A DNA stretch of 64,000 nt from positions 930,001 to 994,000 of the forward strand of contig NC_057924.1 in assembly GCF_018873765.1 (NCBI RefSeq), given 5' to 3'. Shown one piece after another: positions 13,501 to 26,963 of the stretch. Position 1 is the stretch's first letter. The number at the start of each line of letters is the position of its first letter. The position numbers were made by a program, and so were the translations under genes. Source of the DNA: Telopea speciosissima. Its lineage: Eukaryota; Streptophyta; Magnoliopsida; Proteales; Proteaceae. The notes under the pieces are model-generated. The model saw nothing but the letters and a program-made list of their open reading frames with translations, was not told the DNA's origin and searched no databases.

Positions 13501-16500
13501 TATTGGGCTTGTTATCCAGGCATCCAAATCGTGAACAATTGGCATGTACATGGTACAAAATCATCCAGTGATTTCAGCTGAAACTTCGTACATGAATTAA
13601 GGGTGACATGGACCACTTGTATGCAAAAATAGTGCATAATAAACCAATTGGCAGATAAAATAAACCAAGGGTGCCCACCTAGAGATTCTTCTCTAGGAGG
13701 GCTCATCAAGAAAAACAACTTTGATATTAAATTTTGACCAAATGACATCTTGGACTACATGCCCCATCAAGTAAAATACTTTCCCAAAAACCCACAAGGA
13801 CACAAAAACCAAGTTGATCAGAAACTGTCCGTTATAAACAAGGAGTAAGGGAGCATGTACCGCTGTGATGAGATTAATGTGATCAGGGCGGTTAGGTGCA
13901 GTTAAGAATGTGACCGAGTTAACTGGCTGACCGTCATATGGCCTCAATACCACAGGGGGCAGTGCCTTACGGTCTTCCCATATCTTTACCTGTTGCAGCA
14001 TGAATATCACAAAGGCAATTAAGAACATATTTGATGGTTCTGAACTGAACAGAAATGATAATCAATGACAAGTAGAAAGAAGTTGGGAGAATATGAAAAG
14101 GAAAAAACAAAAAGTTCTTCAAACATTAATTCATCTTTATGTTTCAAGAGAAAATTCCAAAAAAAAAAAAAAAAACCTCAAACAGCAAAATGCCCATCTC
14201 CAAATGAAGAAAAATTTCAGTACCTATCCAAATAAAGTTAAATTGTGCTTTGCTAACCGATAAAAATAAATTTTTACTATGTCACAGACTCTGCAAGAGA
14301 CATCCAACCTAAGAACATGTGGGGTAGAAAGAACACGACAGAAATGCATGCCAAGGCTGTCAAACCAGCAAGTTGAATCCTAGGCTTGGCCCTCTCAAGA
14401 CGAGGAATTGACTAGCTGATGCCAAAGTGATTACTAGCTGAAAACAAGTGATCTTTAAATTATGGGGTAGGACATAATTGGCAGTTATAAATACTACAAC
14501 CAAAAAAGTAAATGCTTCCACAGAAGAGGTATGCAATATGAAATACAGGACCAGTTTGGTTCAATTTGGGTTGGTTTGGTCTAGTTTGCAACAAGTTTTC
14601 TGGTACAAACCTGGTTCATTCGATTAGATCACCTCCGGTAACAAGATTCAATGAATCTGGGACAGTTCAAATCTCAGTTTCATGATCTTATCAGGACACC
14701 TGAGTCTAAATCGCAGGATTGTATAGTGACTTATTGTGCTTTATTTTATTATCACTAAGTTGAAATAGTGGTTGGCTGGATAAGGGACTTTATGAGTCCA
14801 GCCATATTTTAGGCTGTCTTAATTCAGTTTCATGATCAGATCAAGACACCCACATAGGCAGGTCGATTGGATGTAGTTCCCTTTCAGTTTAGGACTTTTA
14901 TTCCTTTTCTTACAAGTGTTTGAGTCAATCAAGGAGTCTCTTTTTTTAAGCTTGCGCAAGAAAGGAGGTTACCTTATCTGCATATAGTGTTATTAGGTAG
15001 TTGAGTAAAGATAGAACACCTCCCAAAGCAGCTGGTCGATGGGAAGGAATTAAGGGCAAGTTTTTTAGTCAATAAAGGACTGCCAACTCGGCCCTCGATT
15101 AATAGGTTTAGAGTCCAGTTTTCTTTCTGTTTTTTTTTATATTTTCATCTTCTATTTTTAGCATTATAACATGATTGTAAAGCCTAACAACCCCCCACAA
15201 TTTGATTGAATGGAATTAGATTAGTTAGTAAATGAGTTGAGATTGTTCTCTTCTCACTCCACTCTCTTCACTCCCCTCCCATGATTTGGGGCTTCCCTTC
15301 TCTCTTTCTCAAACCTGCGATCTGAAATCTCACCCCCCCAGCAGATCCCATTTCTCCGATCTGCAGCAAATATTAGTGGCAATCAAGTGGTCTGGATATG
15401 CTCCACAGAGCACTACATTGGTTTTTGGAGATTGAGATCCCTGCATTCCAGAAAATTACTTTATTTCCATCATTTTTCTTATAGCTTATTTTTGGATAGT
15501 AAAACATTATCTGTTTTGCATGATATAGCTGCCATTAAGGTTATCGAGTAACCTATCCAATGAGTCCAAGTTTGCAATTCTCAATTGTTTCAAGGAAATT
15601 ATGAACACGCTGGAGATGCTAATTTGTAATTAGATTCACATTATAAGTCTTTATTATTGAAGAAAGTTTCCTAGTTGTTTTAAAAATTCTAGTAAAAGGG
15701 CAATAGTCAAATTTGTGTATGTACATAGGGGTTCGATAATCACTTAATAATTATCATTGTAACCAGCATACTTTAGTTGAATTTGGTAATGGATTGAGTA
15801 AATATGTGATGCAGAACCCACTTTACGATACCCGATTTGGGTTCGTTTATGGGCCCACCTGATTAACAAAGAGCTCAAATTTAAAAGCTAGTTGCAACTT
15901 GCAATCCCGTAATAAACCAGAATTTTCACGGGTTCACTAGGTAAGTAAAGAGGAGAGGACATAACTGGGATTAGTATGTATTGTTCATGGTCAAACTTGG
16001 AAGCAAAAGTTAAATTGAAGGCAGGGGGTAATAAAGGAGAGAAGGAGGGGTATTTTGAAAACTACCATTAAAGGAGTTAAAAGTTAAAAACCAACAAATC
16101 GTGGGTCGTCTTCAACCTTTTGACAAGAAATTCTAACAGAGGTGAGTTCTCTACTTCTCTAGTGGGAGGGAGAACTCTCTCACCTAGGGACCAATTGAAC
16201 CAGGATTTTAGGAATAAATTTCCAACCCTCAGGCTATTGAATCCTCCCAAAAATAGGTTCAATAAACAAGCAAGCTGGGAAGAATCTTTGCAATCTGAAC
16301 CTGGCGATAGAAAGAAAACCAGGTCAAAACTTGAGCTGTAACTCACAACAGATGAACCGATAGGTTAATAATCCGAGGCTTTCTCCCGAGTCCGGTAGTA
16401 CCGCCCAGATAGAGAAACACAGTAACCAATATTATAATAGTAAAACAGGAAAGCAGGGGATGAGTCTGAGATTGGGGAAGAGGAACTGAAGAGAGAAAAA

Positions 16501-19500
16501 TAGAGAAGATAGCAAAGAAGCAGAATAGAAGAGGGAGGAAAGAAAGGTCACACAACCTGATTTCTATCGTACCACTTTGGTAACTATAAACAAACCCAGA
16601 TTTCATTCATTCAAGTCTAAATCTCCTGGTTACAACTGTATTTAAAGAAACTAATAAAAGACTCTTAATTAGATTCTAAAACTCAAATGAAATTATAAAT
16701 CAAACTCTACCACTACTTAGCCTATTAAAACTAAAATAGAGGATTACAAGATAAATACAAATAAGAAAATTAATTAAAATATCCTACTAGACCCAAAAAC
16801 CAATTGCACTCAGTTCATCTCCATCTGGGCTCCCTAATGGGTTTGGGCCGGTCCATGGAAGTGCTCCTGCATCAATGTGCATTGATGATGTCTTGGTGAC
16901 TTTTACTTGCAATATTCCAAGGGTTGGCCAGGTTGCATTGCTTCTTATTTGCTGGTTTGGTTTTCTTGCTTCCAATTTATTTTTTATGCTGTTCTTGATG
17001 CAAATGTGAAGACTTATACTCGAATGAAGAAGAAGAAGAAGTCAAAGCTGTCCAAGTAGTGTTAGTTTTAGTAGTTATTATTTTTACTTGGTTTTTATTT
17101 GATGTAATAGTCAAGTGACTCCTTAAGTGGTCACATGACCCCTTTTTTTAATTAGTTTAATAAGTCATGTGACTTGCAACTTAATTGTCACCTCATAGAA
17201 TCGGCTAGGTAGTTTAGTAGTCATGTGACTACTTAAAGTGGTCACATGACCCTTTTATTTTGTTGGCAATGTAATAAGAGTCGGCTAGGGGACTCTGTCT
17301 CCTAGACTGAATAGGAAAAGGCGTTATGGCCCTTATAAATAAAAGCTAATTTTCGTGTGGCTTTATTCACCTCACAATTTGAAAATTTCTCTCCAAGGCT
17401 GCTGCTGCAACTTGTTTTCTTCAAGAAGAATGTGTCTTGTGTTTGATCCAATTGTCACCTTGCAGTGGGAAGCCCGGGTGGTTTGAATTGGTTACTTGTT
17501 TTCTCCATTGCAGTTACATTCAAGTTTGACTTCAAGAAGTATTCTACATCAACAAAAAAATTCTGTTCAAGTTTGTTCTTCAAAAATCAAGTACGAGTGA
17601 ACCTGATTCAAAACCCTAACCATTCTCTTCTACTCCTCTAAACCACCCACGACCAGCATAGCATTATCCTACCATCCAAATCACACCAAACCTAATTCAA
17701 GTGGTCCTCTACCTCCATAGAGAACTCGATCCAAACCAGCACCAATTCTGCCCAGCCATTAACCTAAACCTGCAATTTTCCATCTTCCAAAACCTAACCC
17801 TAACTCACCCAACCTTGCTGCCGATTCTGTTCAGCAGCCTTAGACTGGTTATTTGTTAACGAGACCTTCACTGGAAGACTTCCTGTTGAATTATTTTATC
17901 CACCCGTGTCCCCCTTTGGATAGTCCGCCGTGTTAGAGCTCCTGTATGATATACATATTGTTTCCTCCCTTTCCTATAAGGTCGGCCTTTTAGAGGAAGC
18001 GGTTTCTACACTTCCCTACATCAACTTACCTCAACCCTAACCTCAAACCCTAAACCCCACTAAACCCTAACCCTAAATTTAACATTTCCAATTACTTTAA
18101 CCCTAACCAAGTCATCCTTTGAAGAACAGATTCTGGTTTGTATTCTAGTTTGATTATCTTCAACCTAGAACCACATTAGTTCTCTTTCATTAACGCTGTT
18201 CTGCTCTTCTTTTCTACATTAGGTACATCTTGCGTTGGATCTAAATTGGGATTTTCTCCTACAAATTCCTCTAAGCCCATTGTCTGCAGGCATAATAGGG
18301 GTTTTTCAATCCCATGCCTACCTCAGAAAAGCAAGCAATGAAAGCCATGTTTTGGTAGCTGAATGCCCAACATAGAAAAAGATTTAAAAGTCTAAACAAA
18401 ATAACGCCCATAATCCCCAAATGGTGAACCCTTAAAATTCATAGACTAGTCACACCAATAGTCAGGAAATTCATATAACAAAAAAAAAAAATGGGGACAA
18501 TTTTGGTTCGCAAATAATTCAAGTCATTTTCTAATCAGTCTAGAAACTATGGAAATATTAAAGAATCTGTAAGGTCCTATTACAAGATGTTTTGTCAACA
18601 GGGAGCAGGAAAATTGCGTGAAAGGTACACCACAGTAAGAAATCTGCATGGATTCTATCAAGTGATAAATTGCAATGTCAGAACAACTCGAGCAAAAGTT
18701 TGGGTTGGAAAACCATTGCTATGTGTTAATACTGTTATTAAGGGGAAGAACCAGCCGATCACCTATTCTTATGCCTTGAAGAAGTGGAGATCTGTGGTGT
18801 TTCTTTTTTGGACCATGAGCTACAATTCAGTTAAAAATCAGGAGCATCAGTAGTAGAACTTTTTACCATAGAGAGTCGCATGGGGAGTTCAGAAGAAAGA
18901 AACATAAGGTTATTTTGAAGACAAGCAGATTGATCACAACACTCTCAGCCCAAATAGGCTCCTTTACCATTTATTGGGCATGTTCATGTTCAGAATTTGG
19001 ATATAATGAGAAAGTTGATTCTGGATACTCACTCTGAATGGCCAGTCTCTCACTCTCTTGCCTAAATCTGTGTTGTTTATTTCTTTAAGGTTTCATCATT
19101 GTTCTTTAAATATACAATTTTGTATACAGATGTTTTTTTTTCTCCTTTGTTTTCTTCAAGCCTACTTGATTGTACAAGCTCCTGTAAACATCCTGTTTAC
19201 ATAAATAAAACTTCACACTACTTCCTTTGCCTACTCATAATAAATAAATAAATATAAACACACACACACATATATATATATAAATATTAGATTAACTTAT
19301 AATGAAGTCCGTATAACCACTCTGACAATTAATTTGAACAATAAAATCAACTGGAAAGAACCATGAAGAATAGAACAATCAGGAAAAATACAAACCGTGC
19401 CATCCGTTGATGCAGATGCTAAGCGACTGGTCATCCATTGGCACATTGACAACTCAGTCACTTCCCCGTCATGTTCACCAACAAGTTGGACACCCGGGAT

Positions 19501-22500
19501 CAGCTTATCAATAGAACACTTGAGAGGCTCTTCAGCTGAAAACACTTCACCTTTTCCAACCTTTGTTGTATCAATTTTCAGCACAAATTTTCCAATACCT
19601 ACTACCAAAATCTCCTGTAAACAAGTGTTTGTAGATATATCATTAATATATTTCCGAAACTAACATATAATTTCACATTTTCCTTACCAAGAAAAAAAAA
19701 AGGGTTGTTAAAAATATGATTCCCATACATTTCAAATCCTGCAAGCAGGTTCCAAAACTAAACTACAACTCTGTTTATTTTTCATCGATATACTAATACT
19801 GTCTGAAATGACCTGAAGTCAGGTTTCAGAAACCAGCAGTAGTGTAGGATCACAAGTCAAGGGAAGAACTCAGATATCAGGAGAGATCTCAAAACTCAAG
19901 ATCAGAGGGCCTGGTCTGGCTAAAACTCAGGTAAAATGGTCTGATTAAGCAGTAGAATATACCCTCAAATTTTGAAGAAGAACTGACAGTTGATTTCAAT
20001 TTGCTGAAGGATCCTACAGTGGTAGGAAATGGAAAACCAGAAAACTAGTAGAATCGATGGGTAGTAGAAGGGGAATTCAGAAACAACAGCAAATAGTGAT
20101 CGGAATTAATGAACAATGAGAACAAAACAGAACTAAGCTGTGATTTTAACAGAAGAATTGATGGACAGTTTCAGAAGGTGATTAAACAAGGAATAACCCA
20201 GAAACTATACCAGAATTAAGCATAAATGATAAAATAAACATTTGCAGGATATAAGACACACAAGAAGATAAGAGAAAGGGGTATAAGAACAGATCATATG
20301 GACAGAGAAAGGATATGTTTCAAATTTTGGGAGAGAGATAGCATGAGAGGGAAGAGAAGACAGTTCAGCCACACAAGATGATTTCCAAAACACCAAATTA
20401 ATCCATTCATTCAATCTCGTAAGGGGGGGTTGTTACATATATAAAGACCAAAAAACAGTAATTGACTCCACTAATGACTCTTAACCTTTCTAATGTGTTT
20501 AAACTAACTTACACTGACATATAATACTCGACTTAAAAGGACTCTTTCAAGATTTGACTACTTAAGAACCCACAGAACCTTATCCTTATACTTAATTTCC
20601 TGTACCCCGTAAATCCCAACTTTTAAGCTTATAAAAAAAGGCTCACTACATTAATAAACCCAAAATTAAAAAGCCCAAGGCCCATAGAATCCAATCATGG
20701 GCCAAAATGAAGTCTTCAAAGGCCCCATGGAGCCGATTGGACACCCCTTAGCTGCATCAGATACAAATTAATAATTTGTCATTACCTGTTTGTGAGAGTG
20801 CCAACAGACTCGTGGATGTATCGAATCCCCCTCTCCAATTATCTGAATGGCAATAACAATTTTTCCAGTAATTTGTGGCTTATCTTCTTCGTCTGGACCT
20901 TCATTAATCTTCCATACAAAAACCCTCCCATCTATGCTCGCACTGCACACAAGACAAGTTAGCACATCTCTAAGAATAACCAGATCAACAAAATGAAGAA
21001 GTAAACACAAAGAGCAACCTGGCTAAAAGGTGAACTTCCTCAGCAAAGAAAGCCATGTCTGTGACCCTCTGATGGAAAAGACAAGATAAAAAATGATTAC
21101 AATAAAGTTCTTTAGAGAATAAAAATCTGAAAAAGAACAGTTTTTGTAAAATGATGAACTCAGCATTAAAAAAAGGGAGCGTCTGTTTGTAACCAAGCAG
21201 GTTACAAACAGAACTTACAACCAGACTGTTTTGCCCTTTTACTCAATGACGTCGCAATATAGTACAGTGTCTAATGATGTGATTTTGCAAATGGAGGAGA
21301 GAGAGAAGGGAAGGGGAGGAAGATGAGAGGGGATGCCAAGCCGCTGCCAATTTGAGGAGGGATCATGGTTTTTCGCAGTTCTGCCCTTCGCACATCAATT
21401 AAAGATAAGATGAAGACGAGGAGGACAGGCAATTGGCTATGGCCTCTCTCTCTCTGATGGACTGAAGCTCATCAACATCCCGGGGTCTTTCTCTCTGCGT
21501 TCTTCTCCCTCTTTTCTCCCCCTCCCTCCCCATTAATCTGATTCCTAATGAACACACAAAAGCAGCTGACTTAAAGTATGGGTGATCGGGAAGCTAGACG
21601 TAAAAAGTATACAGTCATTGAGCGTGCAAACCATGCTTTCTTCTTTTGTGTTCACAAAGCCTGCCCCATGTGACAATGGTCATAGAACATAGAGCTTGAA
21701 ATTAATAACAATGTTTGAACCGCAAAAAAAAACTTGGAGAGGAAAGAATAAAAACATTCGCTTGAAGTATCTAATCAGTAGCCGGATACCATAGAACCAA
21801 AAAACCTTTCGAGAATCCGCAATTAATCTCATTGGAATGCCTACAAATCTAATGGTTAATCCCGTTGATTCAACCGAGAATAAAAGGAAATCAGAGAAAG
21901 ACAGAGAAGAGACAACCCAGAACTCAGTGTCGGCGATGGTCACTGAAGGAAGATATGACCACAACTTTTGTTTTGTATCCTCCCACAAAATCGCACACCA
22001 GCCTTAGCACGACGGGGGCATTAGAGAGAAAGGTTTGACACATCCCTGACTTTTGACAAAATTTTGTTGTATTATTGGTTCAATTGAAGAAGAAGTGTTT
22101 ATTTAGATGGGAACGGAGTTGGACCAGGGGTGGGGGAGCAGCAGGTGGTGGCTGGTGGGGGCAGGGGGTGCTGCAGGGAGTGGGGATCCAAAATGGGAGA
22201 ATGAACTGGTCTCAGGTGGCACTTGGCAGGGGGATCTCGTTGCACGAGCAGGGTTGAGGCAAGAAAAGGAAGGCAGAGGGTGCTGCAAAAGCTGGATGGG
22301 TGGTTGGGTGTGGGTAGTACCAGAAGGGGCACAAGTGGCTGACGGTGGTTAGGAGAGAGGAGAAAGGAAGGGAGGGCAGGGGAGCCGGAGTCGGAGACGA
22401 AGAAGGGGGAAGGAAAGAGGAGAGGGAGGATGAGGGGGAAATTACAAAAAAACCACTCTATCTTAAAAAGATGATAAATGGTGTGGGTGGGCAAATTAGT

Positions 22501-23948
22501 CCGGTTACAACAATGAGTTGTGACTGGGTTGGTTACAAACAACTTCACCATTAAAAAACACAGGCCAAAGCTATAAATACAATACTGAACATAAAATCAG
22601 AATCCAGCATTCATGCATATAATCCACAAACTTAAATAATGTTACATAAAAGTGATAGATTTACTAAATAGGCATAAATATGGTATGACATTATGCCAGT
22701 ATAATCTGAACTTCAAGGTAAAACAGTAAACAGTATGCTTTACAAGGAACAATACTATCTGTGAATGTAGAATCCTTCACTTCCGAACTTAGGGGACTCT
22801 GTTCATTTCATGGTTGAAGAGGTTAATCGAGTGCAAATCTATACTCATAACACCTCTTAAATACCTTGTTAAAGGTTCTAGAAATCAGAAGGAGCAATAA
22901 ATTATATAAATTATTCAATTTTACTAGAATCTACCAAACGAACATAGCATTCTGAATATGATACATACATATTCTTTTCTCTTTCAAGTTGAAATCCAGC
23001 ATGTACACATGCATTAAGTGTACAACGAGCGAGTTAATGGCAAAAGAATGAGCTTAAGTTATGTTGAATCTTCTGTAAAGCCATTTAAGACTAATATCTT
23101 GGTATTTGACATTTTAACTAACAGTAACAGTAACAATGTAACATAAAGTTAGAGCCAACCTGAGTGTGACCTCGAAGCAAAGATCTTAAGGCAGTGTTTA
23201 TATTGAGGACCCGGATAGCCCCCAACTTCAGTCCATAGCATATATATGTCCTGTTAACTGCAATCTGCCGGCCGACGACAAGTCCCGGATCGGAGACATA
23301 CTTGGTGATTGGGGTGACTTCGAGCTGGGGCTGGACCTCGCCCTGCAACCTGACGTCGACATCATAGACTACGTTGTCGCCAATCAAATGTCGGCCCTTG
23401 GGAAGCTTGCTGCTTGGTAACCTCATTGGGGCCGCCTGGGAAGCCGCCATGCTGAGGGGCGGCGCCGAGGGCATCGAAGGTAAGATGGGGGGATTGGTAT
23501 GCAAGGGGAATTCTGATGTAGCAGCCATTGAAGACGCTGCAGATGGTGACGGCATTGTCGGAGACGGCAATTCCATGTTGGATGGAGCGCTGGTGCCCAG
23601 TAGAGCCATCAGTCTGGCTCCATGGTTAGGATTGGGAGAGGCAAGGTAAGGAGGTGGTTGGAGATTGGGTGTAGCATAGGGGATGGGCCTCTGGTGGTGC
23701 ATCCCAGAGAACTGCTCTTGTGTGTAAGGAGGGAGGTAGTGAGGATTATGGAATGGAGCAGTCTGGGGTGGGTAGGAGAAAGGGCCAGTGGGTGGAGGAT
23801 AAGAAGAAGGTGGTGTAGGATAAGAAGACGCTGGAAATGGTGACGCGTTTTGATTACTAGGGTTTGAAGGAGAAGGGTTTGTCGAGGGTTTGAAGAACTT
23901 CTGCATATCGAAGGTCGCAGGTTGATTTGGATTCCCAGCGGAAGCCAT
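4517..23948 (-). CDS. VCS: VARICOSE / EDC4-like mRNA-decapping scaffold protein, 12 exons
   Basis: The gene encodes the P-body scaffold that links DCP1 and DCP2 for mRNA decapping (family knowledge). Exons read on the minus strand: 23160-23948, 21019-21068, 20786-20942, 19396-19614, 13861-13989, 11488-13116, 10090-10449, 8200-8319, 7497-7667, 6063-6227, 5802-5927, 4517-4825. All junctions are GT/AG, phases agree, and the sum is about 1407 aa, close to Arabidopsis VCS (about 1340). Domain order: a Pro/Ser-rich N-terminus (residues 1-190); a WD40 region from about residue 200 to 560, with blocks such as [33 protein letters not shown] and [17 protein letters not shown]; a low-complexity Ser/Lys linker containing [11 protein letters not shown]; and the helical EDC4 C-terminus ([39 protein letters not shown]) ending INSMLVSCK. 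The start is the first Met, followed by AGNPNQP, as in plant orthologues. Intron 1 holds a MULE and intron 4 is about 5.4 kb. The reading frame is intact, so the gene is probably functional. Confidence 0.95.
6759..6963. repeat. Imperfect direct repeat, ~84 bp, two copies at a period of 121 bp
   Basis: Copies at 6759-6842 and 6880-6963 share TAGGGTAACAAC, GGGGCACTCAAAGATG and GAGGATATTCCTCCTCAT with a few substitutions. They lie in the VCS intron between the exons at 7497 and 6227. Confidence 0.8.
17060..17551. mobile_element. Possible solo LTR fragment
   Basis: It begins TG and ends CA, has a TATA-like TATAAATAAAAG about 290 bases in, and carries repeated GTCATGTGACT / GGTCACATGACCC words of the kind seen in copia LTRs. 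A matching 5-bp TSD was not found, so the boundaries are tentative. Confidence 0.35.
18033..18110. repeat. Interstitial telomere-like CCCTAAA words
   Basis: Irregular copies of AACCCTAA, AAACCCTAAA and CTAACCCTAA (for example TAAACCCTAACCCTAAA at 18061-18077) lie within VCS intron 4. Plant telomeric repeats are CCCTAAA on this strand. The copies are too degenerate and few to be a telomere. Confidence 0.5.
21174..22548. mobile_element. Non-autonomous MULE in VCS intron 1, 10-bp TSD
   Basis: Direct repeats CATTAAAAAA at 21164-21173 and 22549-22558 flank inverted ends GGGAGCGTCTGTTTGTAACC (left) and GGTGAAGTTGTTTGTAACC (reverse complement of right). Similarity continues to TTTTGCCC / ATTTGCCC about 60 bases in. 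The interior (about 1.37 kb) has GC-rich stretches with no transposase. Insertion in the intron leaves the VCS splice sites intact. Confidence 0.8.
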
Positions 23949-24400
23949 GGGAAAGGGAAAGGGAAAAGGAAAGAATCTTAATCGGTGAGAGATAAAAGCA
24001 CTGAAACGAGATCTCTAATCTAAACTCTGAGAGTAAAAAAAAGCAGAGACAGAGATGAGAACAAAAAGGAAGAGGCTTACGCCGAGACTTGAGCGACTTT
24101 AAGATCTAAATATCTGATTAATTGGAATTGGGAACATCAAACCGCACCAAAAATCCAATCTCTCCAACGATGACTTTGCAGAGAAAAGCGAATAAGAAAC
24201 GTCAATTACGAGCTATGAACGACTCTCTCTCTTCCTCTCTCTCTCGATTGTTAAAGAACAAAAGGGAAGTGCGGAGACTCTATGGACTCCAGAGAGGAGC
24301 GACTGAAGACGGAATACAACACTGAACACTTGCAGGGAATCCAATTATTATAAAGTAACAACCCAATCACTATTCATTCAAAGAAATAGTGATTTAATAC
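23949..24400 (-). promoter_or_regulatory. Upstream / 5' leader region of VCS
   Basis: Sequence immediately upstream of the VCS start codon. It contains a purine/pyrimidine-rich stretch (CTCTCTCTTCCTCTCTCTCT at about 24224-24243 on the plus strand) of the kind common in plant 5' leaders. I see no unambiguous TATA box and cannot fix the transcription start. The short ORFs here have no recognisable protein similarity. Confidence 0.35.
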
Positions 24401-25799
24401 TAAAATATAGTGCAACTTAGGATATAAAATCAAAGGAAAAATATAAATCGATAGAGAGAGAGAAATGAAGAACATGTATGTATCATCATCATGACCGATT
24501 AAGGATAGATTTCCATCCTTTCTTAAGTGAGGAGATGACTACAGGTACCCTTTGGCAGCAATTAGCAATTATTTATTGCGCAAGAGTTCTTTACTTGGTT
24601 GCATGGTCTCTACACAAGCGTCTAGACCAATGGGTGAACATGTCTGGGTATCTACCTTAGGGGGCAAAGGTGTCATCTCACGTTGCCCTGTGAAAGTAGC
24701 CCTAATTTAAATTCGAAACTCAGATCTAATCTGTCCTTATTGATTCCAATATTAATCAGTTCGAATATCGGTCCCCACATTTAAAACTCAATAATCTAGT
24801 CCTAAAAAAACCCTAGAATCGACTACTCAGAAACATTCAGAATTAGGATCGATCATCATAATAGTCTGATCAAAATTAACATATTCAACTGATCTGAAAC
24901 CATGTTTGGAAGCATAGCAACACTCAAATGTTTGCTTCAATAGAGATTTTGGAAGTTGAGCTACACAAGGGAAGATATGCACTAAAAAGATTGTGATCAT
25001 ATAATGACCCTGTTTACCAAAATAAAAATTTCATATAATGACCATAACAAATTTGGGAGGGGGTTCTCTACCTAGCACCATGGACCTTGTGCCATCACCG
25101 CTGGGAGGGGGCAATCACAGTACATGCAGGAGCATAGAGAATTTTTGCATTCATGGTATGAGGTGGTCATTTCACTACCTCTGTGTTTGAGTACAAAGTA
25201 CAAACACCACACTGTGAGGCATGGTTTTTTTTTTTTTTTTTCTACAAATTTTTAGGGGGGAAAAAGGTATTAAGAATAAAAGAAGGGTAGGTGAAATCCC
25301 TCAAAAGTGGTAGAGGAATTTGGGATTCTAATATTCTGGTTGGCTTCAAGTTGGGAGACTGGAATGTGTGGATGGGTTAAGTTTGATTTTGTTAGGCTTG
25401 GTGTGATGAATGCATGTGATTTGGTTTTATCTATAAGGAACTTGGGATGATCAATAAAATGGTATCAATAAATCGTAATTTAATCTTTTCTATATTCCCT
25501 TCTAACATATCACTATTGTGGTGATTTCTATCCCTATTAGTTGAACTCCTCTTCCGGACTTTCTTTTTTTATTTTTTCCTTTGAATCGTATTGGTAGTTT
25601 TACTACTAAAATGTCTGTCTACCTATAAGAAGGTGTAAAGAGCTTTATGGAAACTGAAAAATCCATATAAAATTTTAATTATGTTTTTTAGAAAGTACAA
25701 GTGGGAGGGACAAATGTTAAAAAGAAATTAGCTTCTCATGATCATCTTACATTCAAATTTATTTATTTATTTCGTAAAAAATCATTTCAAATTAAATTA

Positions 25800-25966
25800 G
25801 GGAGAGAGAATATTGCCAGGCTGCGTACATTAAGTTAGTGCTCCTAGTATTTATCTCTCTCCTCAATCCTATTAAATGACATATTTGTCTCCTATTATAG
25901 GAGGAGATAGATAGACACAATGAGGTGCTAGCATAGCGTACGAAGTCTGACAGTGTTCTTTCTCCC
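25800..25966. mobile_element. Foldback MITE-like element, long imperfect inverted repeats
   Basis: Left GGGAGAGAGAATATTGCCAG pairs with the reverse complement of the right end, GGGAGAAAGAACACTGTCAG. Pairing continues inward through GCGTAC / TTCGTACG and TTATCTCTCTCCTC / CTATCTATCTCCTCC. No clear TSD. Confidence 0.55.
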
Positions 25967-26963
25967 ACTAATTTGTGTTGGCTCCTTTAATCCATCTATC
26001 GGGAAGCTAGTTGGGCTTTGTTATCTTATTTAATCATCATTTTGCTTTGAGATATTTGAATTTGGGTGTTTCAAGGTGTATTTAATAAGCGAAAACAAAG
26101 AGGTCTTCAACAATAGAGATGGGATGCACAAAGTTAGAAAATTTGGATAGGGTGTCAGGATTTGATTATGTGGTTTTACAATTGGTGACTAAGGCTTCTA
26201 CTACTCAATATAGGGGTACTATATGTATATTTTTGGTAATGTAGGGGAACAATATTAGTATGTGTACATTGCGTTCTCTACCTAGGGGGCTAGGACTGAA
26301 CACATATCCTAATAAGATGTAATCATTCAGTATACGAAAATGGAATAGGAACTTTATATGAGACGACTTATCTGTTGAGTTGATGCAGCAAGAGAGTATA
26401 TCAAATTGCAGTTGACATTCTAAGATGTTGATGTAGGCTGAGAAATGTCACTTGCTAGTCTCCTAAAGTCAGTATTTGCCCCCCTTAGATGCAACCAGGT
26501 TTAAATGCAAAATTGACTCCAAGATAGAACAACCTTTGACTTCCCGCAACAAAAGTACACTCGTCTTATGCACCCTTTCAAGTACGGTGGAATTGTGCTC
26601 AAGTCATAATAGATGCAAAGGAAGAAAAGCAATCGGCAAAATACTGTTCTGGTTTTAATTGGGAAACCTAACATTATATAATTAGAGTGAGAGAGAGCGA
26701 GAGAGAGATAGGTAAATTATTTAACCAATGCGTAGGTTTTACATTACTGCCCGCTTTGGGTTGAATGATAGATAAATAGTATGCTTTTTCATTTGAGCTG
26801 TAGTACCTCTGATGAACAAGAGGTGTACTGCAATAACCCCAATTGGATCATCCTAAGTATAGGACTCCATCAATTGTTTTGTGAGCCCCACTTAGATTAG
26901 AATTTCTCTATTTTATATAATAGTTATAAAGGGAAGAGAGAAATTTTTCACGGTCCTAAAAGT

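Larger units (their letters stand above)
13990..19395. repeat. VCS intron 4: repeat-rich insertion zone
   Basis: About 5.4 kb between the exons at 13989 and 19396. It holds simple runs, a stretch 15808-16872 bounded by TGATGCAG and CTGCATCA, and an LTR-like stretch beginning TGTTAGTTTTAG near 17060 and ending ACATCA near 17551 with TATAAATAAAAG inside. Telomere-like CCCTAAA words occur at 18033-18110. Outside those stretches I see only short meaningless ORFs. No transposon coding sequence was recognised. Confidence 0.5.

Noticed and set aside
15808-16872. Possible element bounded by TGATGCAG and CTGCATCA
   Set aside because: The ends are palindromic but the flanks ATATG and ATGTG match at only 4 of 5, and nothing inside is recognisable. 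Kept only as a note under intron 4.
19800-20762. Possible solo LTR (TGTCTGAAATG ... GCTGCATCA)
   Set aside because: The flanking 5 bases AATAC and GATAC match at 4 of 5, but no promoter or second copy supports it.
22099-22551. 150-aa Pro/Ser-rich ORF on the minus strand
   Set aside because: It lies wholly inside the GC-rich MULE in VCS intron 1, has low complexity and no recognisable domain.
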